Below are positions 43,739 through 51,909 of a DNA stretch of 64,000 bases, one piece after another (within the stretch, counting starts at the first letter, position 1; each line of letters begins with the position of its first letter). The position numbers and the translations under genes are program-made. The DNA comes from Bacteroidota bacterium (GTDB lineage Bacteria > Bacteroidota > Bacteroidia > B-17B0 > Aurantibacillaceae), in contig JAJONO010000006.1 in assembly GCA_021323535.1 (NCBI GenBank), forward strand, positions 1-64,000, given 5' to 3'. Below the pieces are notes generated by a model. That model did no database searches, was not told the DNA's origin, and saw only the letters and a program-made list of their open reading frames with translations.

Positions 43739-44611
43739 ATGATGAAAAAGTTTTTATTCACGGTTGCATCAGTATTAATACTTGCAGGAGCAAGTGCACA
43801 AGAGAAAGATAAGGGCGATGATTTTGACAAAAAGTTCCGTTTCGGGCTTAGAGTAACTCCTCAACCAACATGGTACACTTCCAGCCAGACCAACAATAAA
43901 CCTTTTGGATCAAAATTTGGTTTTGGTTTCGGATTGAACCTTGAATTCAGGTTATCGAAAATCGTTGCTTTTTCAACTGGTATTGGTGGTGATTTTGAAG
44001 GAGGACATCAGTCATTCAGATACGATCCATCCAACAATTATGTGGTTAATTATTTCATGAATAATGAAAACGGTTTTATTGAGCCAAAAACAGATCAAAC
44101 CAATGCGGAACTTACAAAAGATGGAGCAACCGGTTACCTTTTAAAGGAAAGAACCATTAAATCTTCTTATGTTACCCTGCCTGCTTTATTAAAATTATCT
44201 ACTGCGGAATATAGCGGGTTTAAGTATTTTGGTATGTTTGGGGTTGAACTTGGTATGATGTATAAATGTACAGCGACAGACACTTACTACGAATCTTACA
44301 AGTATAATGCAGTGGGTTCGGTAACTGCTACTGCCGGAGAATCTGAGCAAGCCGACATTAACATCATGAAAGATGCCATTCCGGTGAGAGCTGGCCTTAA
44401 CGTGGGCCTTGGAACCGAATACAGAATTGGCGGCTCTACTTCTGCTTTTATGAATATCAACTTTTTCAGGTCCTTTACTAACCTTATGAAGTCTAATTCA
44501 AAATACCTCGTTTCTAATATCGATGCGTCAACAGGAGCGAACAAATACACATTTGTTAAACAAAACCTTGTTGGAAGCGCCATTAGAATCAATATTGGTA
44601 TTCTTTTCTAA
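43739..44611 (+). CDS. Outer membrane beta-barrel protein (OMP_b-brl family-like)
   Basis: 290-residue exported protein with a signal peptide (MMKKFLFTVASVLILAGASAQ). The remainder has alternating hydrophobic/aromatic strands (RFGLRVTPQPTWYTSS, FGFGFGLNLEFRLSKIVAF, GLNVGLGTEYRIGGSTSAFMNINFFRSF) and ends in the strand SAIRINIGILF, all typical of an outer-membrane barrel of the PorT/OMP_b-brl_2 type. ATG at 43739 or 43742 are both possible. It is divergent from gldB. Substrate unknown. Confidence 0.75.
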   Translation: MMKKFLFTVASVLILAGASAQEKDKGDDFDKKFRFGLRVTPQPTWYTSSQTNNKPFGSKFGFGFGLNLEFRLSKIVAFSTGIGGDFEGGHQSFRYDPSNNYVVNYFMNNENGFIEPKTDQTNAELTKDGATGYLLKERTIKSSYVTLPALLKLSTAEYSGFKYFGMFGVELGMMYKCTATDTYYESYKYNAVGSVTATAGESEQADINIMKDAIPVRAGLNVGLGTEYRIGGSTSAFMNINFFRSFTNLMKSNSKYLVSNIDASTGANKYTFVKQNLVGSAIRINIGILF

Positions 44612-44639
44612 AAAGTATACTTGGTTTTAATGAGAAGAT

Positions 44640-44674
44640 CGCCCTGTAGTTTATGCTATGGGGCGCTTTTTTTT
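44640..44674 (+). terminator. Intrinsic terminator after the beta-barrel gene
   Basis: CGCCCTGTAG (44640-44649) pairs with CTATGGGGCG (44656-44665), 10 bp with two G-U pairs, followed by CTTTTTTTT. Confidence 0.85.
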
Positions 44675-44771
44675 GGTCTAAATTGACCGTTTTTATCGAA
44701 AAAACGACTAAAAACGTCTATTTTCTTTAAAAATCACTCCAAAAAACACTTTTTTAAATGAAAAATACCAT

Positions 44772-44779
44772 TACTTTTG
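44772..44779 (+). promoter_or_regulatory. -7 box before accB
   Basis: TACTTTTG matches TAnnTTTG and lies 28 nt before the accB ATG. No TTG at the ideal -33 distance was found. Confidence 0.45.
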
Positions 44780-44807
44780 CCACACTAACTAAAAACTATC
44801 TATTAAC

Positions 44808-45302
44808 ATGAAATTAAATGAAATTCAGGATCTTATTAAGTTTGTTTCAAAGAGCGGAGTAAGTGAGGTTGAATTGGAGACAAAAGAGATCAAAATTGTG
44901 ATCCGTACTCCTAAAAATGCCCCGGTTGTAATGCAGGCGGCGCCTGTAATTACGGCAGCTCCTATAACTACGCCGGTTAGCCACGTTCAGCCTGTAACCA
45001 CTCCTGTTTCTGAAAATAAGACTCCAGTAAACTCTAATAATAACGCCTCTGAGGATTCAAAATACGTTACCATTAAATCGCCAATGATTGGTACATTCTA
45101 TCGCTCGGCTGGTCCCGATAAACCTGCATTTGTTAATGTTGGCGACGAGATCGGAACAGGTAAAACTGTTTGTATCATTGAAGCCATGAAATTGTTCAAT
45201 GAAATTGAAAGCGATATAAAAGGTAAAATCGTAAAAGTATTGGTGAACGACGCTACCCCGGTTGAGTACGACCAGCCACTGTTCTTAGTTGATCCATCGT
45301 AA
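44808..45302 (+). CDS. accB: Biotin carboxyl carrier protein of acetyl-CoA carboxylase
   Basis: Carries the biotin that shuttles CO2 between biotin carboxylase and carboxyltransferase in fatty acid synthesis. The 164-residue product has the N-terminal KLNEIQDLIKFVSKSGVSEVELE, a Pro/Thr/Val-rich linker (about residues 47-84) and the biotinyl domain with the modified Lys in IIEAMKLFNEIESD (about 125-138). accC follows after 98 nt, with a heptad hairpin in between. Confidence 0.96.
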   Translation: MKLNEIQDLIKFVSKSGVSEVELETKEIKIVIRTPKNAPVVMQAAPVITAAPITTPVSHVQPVTTPVSENKTPVNSNNNASEDSKYVTIKSPMIGTFYRSAGPDKPAFVNVGDEIGTGKTVCIIEAMKLFNEIESDIKGKIVKVLVNDATPVEYDQPLFLVDPS

Positions 45303-45319
45303 TTAAGTAATGATAAATT

Positions 45320-45366
45320 TTGAATGTTAAATGTTAAATGACAAGCTCATTTACATATTCATTCAA
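45320..45366. repeat. Heptad-periodic hairpin between accB and accC
   Basis: Left arm TTGAATG-TTAAATG-TTAAATG (45320-45340) and right arm whose reverse complement reads TTGAATGAATATGTAAATG (45348-45366), loop of 7 nt. The arms pair well and show the same 7-nt period as the elements at 17027 and 42604, with a different heptamer. Confidence 0.55.
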
Positions 45367-45400
45367 CATTTCTAATTTATAACTTTTAATTTCTAAAAGC

Positions 45401-46741
45401 GTGTTTAAAAAAATATTAATAGCCAATCGCGGCGAGATAGCCCTACGTGTCATTCGCACATGCCGTGAAATGGGAATAAAAACAGTAGCGGTTTATTCTA
45501 CGGCTGATAAAGACAGTCTTCATGTTAAGTTTGCCGATGAAGCCGTGTGTATTGGTCCGCCACCAAGCAAAGACAGTTACCTTAATATGGCTAACATCAT
45601 TGCGGCCGCCGAAATTACAAACGCTGATGCTATTCATCCCGGCTACGGTTTCTTAAGTGAAAACGCTAAGTTTAGTGAGATTTGCCGTCAGAACAAGATC
45701 AAATTCATTGGAGCAAGTCCTGAAATGATCAATCAGATGGGAGATAAGAGTAATGCAAAAGCAACCATGATTAAAAATGGGGTGCCTTGTGTGCCAGGAT
45801 CTGATGGGTTGTTGGAGAGCGCCGACCAGGGTAAAGAACTTGCAAAAAGCATTAAATATCCTGTTATTATTAAAGCTACCGCAGGTGGTGGTGGTAAAGG
45901 GATGCGCATTATCTGGAAAGAAGAAGATTTTCAGGGAGCGTGGGATAGTGCCACTGCAGAGGCTTCTGCCGCTTTTGGTAACGGAGCCATGTACATGGAA
46001 AAATATATCGAAGAACCCCGTCATATCGAAATTCAGATTGTTGGCGATTCGCATGGAAAAGCCTGTCATCTTAGTGAAAGGGATTGTTCGATCCAACGCC
46101 GTCACCAGAAATTAGTAGAGGAAACACCTTCACCGTTTATGACCAAAGAACTTCGTGATGCTATGGGAGAAGCTGCTATTAAAGCCGCTCTGGCTATTGG
46201 TTACGAAGGAGTAGGTACGGTTGAGTTTTTGGTGGACAAACATCGCAACTTCTATTTCATGGAAATGAATACACGTATCCAGGTAGAACATCCTATTACA
46301 GAAGAAGTAATTAATTACGATCTTATCCGCGAACAGATCTTAGTTGCCGCCGGTGTTCCAATTTCAGGAAAAAATTATTTCCCGGAATTGCATGCCATCG
46401 AATGCCGGATTAATGCCGAAGATCCTTTCAAAAATTTTGTCCCGTCACCTGGAAAAATTACAACACTTCATACGCCGGGCGGACATGGTGTACGTGTAGA
46501 TTCGCACGTTTACAGTGGTTATACTATACCACCAAATTATGATAGCATGGTTGGAAAGTTAATTACTGTTGCACAAACACGTGAAGAGGCCATTGCAAAA
46601 ATGCACCGTGCGTTAAGTGAGTATGTGATCGAAGGAGTAAAAACTACAATTCCATTTCACCTGAAACTCATGCAGAACGAAGATTTCAAAAAAGGAAATT
46701 ACACTACTAAGTTTTTAGAAACCTGGGACTTTAAAAACTAA
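45401..46741 (+). CDS. accC: Biotin carboxylase subunit of acetyl-CoA carboxylase
   Basis: ATP-grasp enzyme carboxylating biotin on AccB. The 446-residue product uses a GTG start ([19 protein letters not shown]). It has the BC N-terminal domain, the ATP-binding glycine loop [13 protein letters not shown] (about residues 156-168), the catalytic region [19 protein letters not shown] (about 284-302) and the C-terminal domain ending in ETWDF. It forms an accB-accC pair, with the carboxyltransferase genes elsewhere. Confidence 0.96.
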   Translation: MFKKILIANRGEIALRVIRTCREMGIKTVAVYSTADKDSLHVKFADEAVCIGPPPSKDSYLNMANIIAAAEITNADAIHPGYGFLSENAKFSEICRQNKIKFIGASPEMINQMGDKSNAKATMIKNGVPCVPGSDGLLESADQGKELAKSIKYPVIIKATAGGGGKGMRIIWKEEDFQGAWDSATAEASAAFGNGAMYMEKYIEEPRHIEIQIVGDSHGKACHLSERDCSIQRRHQKLVEETPSPFMTKELRDAMGEAAIKAALAIGYEGVGTVEFLVDKHRNFYFMEMNTRIQVEHPITEEVINYDLIREQILVAAGVPISGKNYFPELHAIECRINAEDPFKNFVPSPGKITTLHTPGGHGVRVDSHVYSGYTIPPNYDSMVGKLITVAQTREEAIAKMHRALSEYVIEGVKTTIPFHLKLMQNEDFKKGNYTTKFLETWDFKN

Positions 46742-46764
46742 TTCCAGCTTATCAATAAATGAAC

Positions 46765-46798
46765 AAAGGAGGTTGTTAAATAAACAACCTCCTTTTTA
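46765..46798 (+). terminator. Intrinsic terminator after accC
   Basis: AAAGGAGGTTGTT (46765-46777) pairs perfectly with AACAACCTCCTTT (46783-46795), a 13-bp stem with a 5-nt loop, followed by TTA TT. Confidence 0.9.
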
Positions 46799-46827
46799 TT
46801 TTGTATGGTATCATTGTGTCCTTTTAA

Positions 46828-47469
46828 ATGAACCAGAAAAAATATGATGTAAAAGCTTCTTCTGAATTGGAAGAATACTACTTTACATGTTCAGGTAAAA
46901 ACGGGAATGTTTTAAAAGTGATTCAATATGTTCCTGTTGCCGGAAATATTTATAATCTGGCATTTGGTGTGTCGCTTTCTAACGGCCGCATTGATGACAA
47001 AGTGGTTTCAAATAATGGGGACATGAATAAAACCCTTGTTACTGTAGCAACTACCGTACTTGATTTTACGGATAAAAATCCCGATGCTTTAATTCTTGCA
47101 CAAGGTAGCACAGCTGCCAGAACTAGATTGTACAGGAAAATGATTTGTTTAAACCTGGAAGAGATCTCAGAAAATTTTATGGTGTTTGGAAATAAGGATG
47201 ATGTATGGGAACCGTTTGTAAGTAATTCTAATTATAAGGCGTTCTTGGTGAAGCGAAAAATAAAAATTAATTTTGGAGAAGTACGGGAAGTACAAGAAAA
47301 ATTTGAACTTATGAAAACTAAAAAAGTAATTACGCGCAAAACAATGGGTATGAATGTTACTATTGATCCTGCCCTTGATCAATTTTCAGGAGTAATATTA
47401 TTTAAAGAAAAAGTAGAAGCTGCTAAACAATTGCTAAAAACCTCCCCGGTTCCCAAAGAGCTTATCTAA
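46828..47469 (+). CDS. DUF6934 family protein with C-terminal extension
   Basis: 213-residue protein. The N-terminal 140 residues have the DUF6934 pattern as I know it: YYFTCSGKNGNVLKVIQY, YNLAFGVSLSNGRIDDKVVSNNGD, TVATTVLDFTDKNPDALILAQGSTAARTRLYRKMI. The last 52 residues, from MKTKKVITRK, look like a separate small module (NVTIDPALDQFSGVILFKEKV). No signal peptide, so cytoplasmic. It has its own terminator. DUF6934 proteins are often in small isolated cassettes; function unknown. Confidence 0.7.
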   Translation: MNQKKYDVKASSELEEYYFTCSGKNGNVLKVIQYVPVAGNIYNLAFGVSLSNGRIDDKVVSNNGDMNKTLVTVATTVLDFTDKNPDALILAQGSTAARTRLYRKMICLNLEEISENFMVFGNKDDVWEPFVSNSNYKAFLVKRKIKINFGEVREVQEKFELMKTKKVITRKTMGMNVTIDPALDQFSGVILFKEKVEAAKQLLKTSPVPKELI

Positions 47470-47493
47470 TTTATAAATTAACGCATTAAATTT

Positions 47494-47529
47494 AAAAAGC
47501 GCCCTAAGTCTAACTTAGAGCGCTTTTTT
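47494..47529 (+). terminator. Intrinsic terminator after the DUF6934 gene
   Basis: AAAAAGCGC-c-CTAAG and CTTAG-a-GCGCTTTTT form a stem of about 14 bp interrupted by one mismatch, followed by TTTTTTT. Confidence 0.85.
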
Positions 47530-47700
47530 TATCTTCTGAGCATTGACTGAATGCTAAGAAGATGTTTGTTTTTATTATTTGCCTTACAATACCGGGTTAA
47601 AAATGCGTGCCAATCCATACCAACGGATTTTTAAGTAAGGATCCGGTTTTTCGCCCATGAGTTTCCACAGCCTGTGTAATTATGGATCAAAAATGGGGAT

Positions 47701-48402
47701 TCAATTCTTCTGGCGAATTAGTTGATCGAGTGTGCCTTTATAAGTTCGCCCGATAGGAAGCTTTACAGAACCCAACTCTGCTTCCGCTGCATTATAAGCC
47801 GTAACTTTTTCAAGATTTACAATAAATGATTTGTGAATACGTACAAAGCCAGGTTCATGTAAAAAATTTTCAAGTTCACCGATCTGAAATTTTGTAACTA
47901 TGTTTTTATCGCCCGTATGAATTTTAACATAATCCTTAAGACTCTCGATATAAACAATCTCATCTGCAAAAACTTTTACCTGCTTTTTATCTACATTAAA
48001 AAAATAAAAGGGTCTTTCTTTTTGCTGATCAACTATAATGGATTGCGACCGTTCATTTACTTTATGCACAGCCTGTAGAAAGCGTGTAAACTCAATTGGT
48101 TTCAGAAGGTAATCCACCACGTTGAGGTTAAACCCATCCAAAGCGTATTGGTGATAAGCTGTTGTAAGTATAATGTGATAATTCCCTTTCAATGTTTTAA
48201 TGAAATCTAATCCGTTAACTTTTGGAAGATTAATATCAACAAACAGCACATCTATTTTTGAAGTGCGTAATTTTTCTGTTGCCGAAAACACATCACCGCA
48301 AATGCCCACCAGATTAAGCCCCGGAAGCTGCCCGATATAATCTTTGAGCACTTCTGCTGCAAGAGGTTCATCTTCTATGATCAAACAGTTCATGTGTTGC
48401 AA
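47701..48402 (-). CDS. LytTR-type response regulator
   Basis: 233-residue DNA-binding response regulator. Receiver: NCLIIEDEPLAAEVL acid pair, phosphoacceptor Asp in DVLFVDINLPKVNG (about residues 53-66), Lys in VVDYLLKPIEF. LytTR domain in the C-terminal 95 residues: DEIVYIESLKDYVKIHTGDKN, then FVRIHKSFIVNLEKV. It overlaps the sensor kinase by 35 nt, a tight pair. The regulon is unknown. Confidence 0.9.
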   Translation of the reverse strand: MQHMNCLIIEDEPLAAEVLKDYIGQLPGLNLVGICGDVFSATEKLRTSKIDVLFVDINLPKVNGLDFIKTLKGNYHIILTTAYHQYALDGFNLNVVDYLLKPIEFTRFLQAVHKVNERSQSIIVDQQKERPFYFFNVDKKQVKVFADEIVYIESLKDYVKIHTGDKNIVTKFQIGELENFLHEPGFVRIHKSFIVNLEKVTAYNAAEAELGSVKLPIGRTYKGTLDQLIRQKN

Positions 48403-49438
48403 AAGAGTTGAGATCGATATCTAAATGTAAGGAGAAAATTCCGTTGTTTTTTTGATACGTGAATTTGTATTTGTTATACAGCAACTGGAGCTGGCGCTCA
48501 ATATTTTTCAATCCAATTCCTGTTGTAGTTTCACTTACCGAGCTTTCTGAGACCGGATTTGTACTGTACACTAAGAGCTTTTTATTAATGAGCCGGATTT
48601 CAAACCGTATAACCGAATCCAGGTCATTGCCATGCTTGTAGGCATTTTCCACCAGCGGGAGAATTAAAAGTGGTGCTATCTCTTCATGATCATTCTCAAT
48701 TTGCTTGACAAGTTCGAATTTTATACGATCACTAAAACGCAAGTTCTGCAACTGAATATAATCTTCAATCACTTTTAACTCTTTACTCAGAAGCACTGTT
48801 GAGGTGCCGGCTTCGTAAAGCATATATCGCATAATGCCAGATAATCTCATTACGGCGTCAGCGGTGTGGATGGAATTAGTTCGCGAAAGCGCGTAAATAC
48901 TATTAAGTGTGTTAAACAAAAAATGAGGATTGACCTGTGATTTGAGATGTTGTATCTCAGAACGTAGTTTTTCCTGCAATAGGATCTTTTCATTTTCAAC
49001 AGCGTTCATTCGAAGTTTGTATAGTTTAATGGCCACTGCCACACCGGCAATCTGCATTAATTCAAGCAGCGAATAAAAATAACGGGCAAGGAGTTTCAGA
49101 AAATCAAGGTTTGGCGGATTGTTATGCGTAATAAAAGGCCATATAATAAAATGCATGGTCAGGCGCATAAGCAATGTTCCAAACAAAACGGAAACGAAAG
49201 AGTAGAGAAGAAGCGTGATCTTATTTTTAGAATGGATAAAGACCGGGATCACGTAATACAGGATCGTGTAAACTGTTATCATTTTCACGGTCAATAGTAT
49301 TAATTGCGAAAATAAAACTTCCAGAAAAATTTCCCAACCCGGATGTTTTGAGAATGATTCGGAAAGATAGAGATCATTAAAAATGCAAACTGAAAAATAG
49401 GCGAGCCAGAATGCAATGTGCCACAGAATACGTTTCAT
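48368..49438 (-). CDS. LytS/YehU-type sensor histidine kinase
   Basis: 356-residue histidine kinase. Four membrane segments occupy residues about 1-150. The His_kinase block has the phosphoacceptor in VNPHFLFNTLNSIYALSR, followed by the ATPase N-box PLVENAYKHG and G-box TGIGLKNIERQL. I chose the ATG at 49438 (MKRILWHIAFWLAYF); an ATG 6 codons upstream is possible. It pairs with the LytTR regulator that overlaps its 3' end. The sensed signal is unknown. Confidence 0.88.
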   Translation of the reverse strand: MKRILWHIAFWLAYFSVCIFNDLYLSESFSKHPGWEIFLEVLFSQLILLTVKMITVYTILYYVIPVFIHSKNKITLLLYSFVSVLFGTLLMRLTMHFIIWPFITHNNPPNLDFLKLLARYFYSLLELMQIAGVAVAIKLYKLRMNAVENEKILLQEKLRSEIQHLKSQVNPHFLFNTLNSIYALSRTNSIHTADAVMRLSGIMRYMLYEAGTSTVLLSKELKVIEDYIQLQNLRFSDRIKFELVKQIENDHEEIAPLLILPLVENAYKHGNDLDSVIRFEIRLINKKLLVYSTNPVSESSVSETTTGIGLKNIERQLQLLYNKYKFTYQKNNGIFSLHLDIDLNSFATHELFDHRR

Positions 49439-49615
49439 TATCCGAAAGTTAATCAAAAAACACTTTTTCCTTCTAAGCTTAATACCAACGGTAATTTGTT
49501 ACCTCCAAACAGCATCAACGACACTTAATATTAAAGAAACAGTAGTTGGTTAGTAAAAACAGGTAACGAAAATACTTTCCTGAAAAAAATCCTGAAGGCG
49601 ACTTACATTTGAATT

Positions 49616-51364
49616 ATGAAGAAATTTATTCTGTCACTTTCATTTTGTTACGCTGGATTTATCCACGCCCAGTATTTTACAAAAATAACAAGCGGCCCTT
49701 TGGTTAATACGCCGGGAGATTCGCGTAGTGTAAACTGGATAGATGTGAACAATGATGGCAACGTAGATTGTTTTATAAGCAATGGGCCAAGTGGTGGACA
49801 AAATAATTCCCTCTTCCTTAACAATGGCTCCGGAAATTTTATTGCTGTGACCAACGATTCTATTGTACTGGATGGAAAACCTTCGGACGGGGCAACGTTT
49901 GGCGATATAGATAATAATGGAAGCATGGATGCTTTTGTGGCAAACTGGTACAACGTTAATAACCTGTATTATGAAAACAACGGCTCGGGACAATTTACCA
50001 AAATAAATTCCCAGATCATTTCAAATGACGCGGGCTACTCTGAAACAGCAGCCTGGGGCGATTACGATAACGATGGTTATCTTGATCTTTACGTAACCAA
50101 CAGTGCAGGAGCAAAGAAGAATTACCTCTATAAAAACAATGGTAATAATACGTTTACGAAAATCACTTCAGGATCGCACGTAAATGATGCGCTTTCTTCA
50201 AGAAGTATTAACTGGACAGATATGGATAATGATGGCGACCTTGATCTGTTTGTAACCAATGAAGGTTCGCAGAACGAAAATATTTACCGTAACGATGGAG
50301 GAGGAACATTTACCAAACTAACTTCCGGAGCTTTGGTGAATAACGCACTCAGCACCATGAGCGGCAGTTGGGGAGATTATGATAACGATGGCGACCTGGA
50401 TGTTTTCCTGGCGAACGACGGAAGTTATAATTCGCTTTTCAGGAACGATGGTAATTTTAATTTTACAAAAATTTTAAGTGACACCGTTGTAAAAACTCCG
50501 TCACGCTCTTTCAGCTCGGGATGGAGCGATGTGGATAATGATGGCGACCTTGATCTTTTTGTTACCAACGCTTTTGCAACCATCAATGTAAAATGGCTCA
50601 ACTTTTTTTATCTCAATAATGGCGACGGTACCTTCACAAGAAACAGCTCCGATATTATTGCCGCAGATTCGGCATGGAGTTATGGCTGCGCCTTTGGCGA
50701 TTATGATAATGATGGTTTCGAAGATCTCGCTGTGGCCACCTGCAGATATATGGGAGTTGATCGTCCGGATTTTTTATATCACAATAATGGAAATTCAAAC
50801 AAATGGACCACTATTAAATTAACAGGAACCATTAGTAACAAAGCTGCAATTGGAACCAAGGTGAGGGTTAAAGCCGTTATTAATGGTGCGCCTGTATGGC
50901 AACTGCGTGAAATATCTTCGCAGAGCGCGTATTGCGGACAAAATGATATACGGGCTCATTTCGGGTTGGGAAATGCAACAGTAATTGATTCAATAAAACT
51001 GGAGTGGCCATCTGGAATTGTGGAAACATATATCAACATAAATATAAACCAGTTCCTGAATTATGTGGAAGGTCCGGGTGTTTTTGTAAAAGAGAACCAT
51101 TCATTGAAAGAAGAGTTGTTGGTTTATCCCAATCCATCAGTTGGTGTCATTACAATTTCGCTCCCTAACGGTGAATTTAAATCGTCGCACAAAATTACCG
51201 TTCTTACGCTTACCGGAAAAGTTGTGTGCGAATTTAATACAACAGCATCCAAACAAATTCAATTGAATACAAAAAAATATAATTTATCGACAGGAGAATA
51301 CCTATTGAATGTTACAGGTGACGAAAAACACTTCACTAAAAAAATAATTATTGCCAAGGATTAA
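49616..51364 (+). CDS. T9SS-secreted FG-GAP/VCBS protein with ASPIC/UnbV domain
   Basis: 582-residue secreted protein. Signal peptide (residues 1-18), then FG-GAP/VCBS repeats of about 47 residues with the Ca-binding motif DxDNDGDLDLF (for example DMDNDGDLDLFVTNEG). ASPIC/UnbV domain around residues 400-480 (AAIGTKVRVKAVINGAPVWQLR, HFGLGNATVIDSIKLEWPSG). The last 85 residues are a type A T9SS tail (VYPNPSVGVITISLP, STGEYLLNVTGDEK, FTKKIIIAKD). Extracellular adhesion or polysaccharide-binding is possible. Confidence 0.85.
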   Translation: MKKFILSLSFCYAGFIHAQYFTKITSGPLVNTPGDSRSVNWIDVNNDGNVDCFISNGPSGGQNNSLFLNNGSGNFIAVTNDSIVLDGKPSDGATFGDIDNNGSMDAFVANWYNVNNLYYENNGSGQFTKINSQIISNDAGYSETAAWGDYDNDGYLDLYVTNSAGAKKNYLYKNNGNNTFTKITSGSHVNDALSSRSINWTDMDNDGDLDLFVTNEGSQNENIYRNDGGGTFTKLTSGALVNNALSTMSGSWGDYDNDGDLDVFLANDGSYNSLFRNDGNFNFTKILSDTVVKTPSRSFSSGWSDVDNDGDLDLFVTNAFATINVKWLNFFYLNNGDGTFTRNSSDIIAADSAWSYGCAFGDYDNDGFEDLAVATCRYMGVDRPDFLYHNNGNSNKWTTIKLTGTISNKAAIGTKVRVKAVINGAPVWQLREISSQSAYCGQNDIRAHFGLGNATVIDSIKLEWPSGIVETYINININQFLNYVEGPGVFVKENHSLKEELLVYPNPSVGVITISLPNGEFKSSHKITVLTLTGKVVCEFNTTASKQIQLNTKKYNLSTGEYLLNVTGDEKHFTKKIIIAKD

Positions 51365-51909
51365 TTTTTCCTTAAGAGTTTAAAGGAAAACACTTTCAGG
51401 TAAATTATTACAGCAACAATACCAATAATTATTCCAACCACATTGGTAAGTGTTACAAACATACCTACGAACATAACGGCCAGGCCACCCAGCAGCATTT
51501 GTTCAGAATAATAAACCAGTTCCATGGCTTTTAGACTATTAATGTCGCGCGAATATTTGTAGAGCTCCTTGTCAATGCTAACCTGCGCCACAACTATCCA
51601 AACAAACGCGGCTTTAAGAATTAATAAGCCAATGCTGTTAATGAACGGATGATCGCAGGATTCGATTGGAATAAAGATGGAATAAAATTCAGGAACGAAG
51701 ACATAAACAATGATCATAAGGCAAAATAAAAAGAAGATGATCTTGAAGATCGTATCAATGCGTTTGAATCGCTGGTAGCTTACTTTATTTTCAATGTCGT
51801 CATATTCCTTCATCCTGAAAAAACGACGCATCCATTTCCATAAAAAAGTGATGAGTACAAACGCTACTAAAAACGCGGGTAAATATGTCTGTAAAGAATG
51901 ATCGTTCAT
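51361..51909 (-). CDS. Hypothetical membrane protein, partner of MMPL transporter
   Basis: 182-residue protein with four membrane segments (about residues 10-28, 54-72, 88-108, 136-178). No domain recognised. Its start codon overlaps the stop of the MMPL transporter gene (TAATG), so translation is coupled, and its 3' end converges with the T9SS gene. It may form a complex with, or accompany, the exporter; this is inferred from coupling only. Confidence 0.7.
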   Translation of the reverse strand: MNDHSLQTYLPAFLVAFVLITFLWKWMRRFFRMKEYDDIENKVSYQRFKRIDTIFKIIFFLFCLMIIVYVFVPEFYSIFIPIESCDHPFINSIGLLILKAAFVWIVVAQVSIDKELYKYSRDINSLKAMELVYYSEQMLLGGLAVMFVGMFVTLTNVVGIIIGIVAVIIYLKVFSFKLLRKN

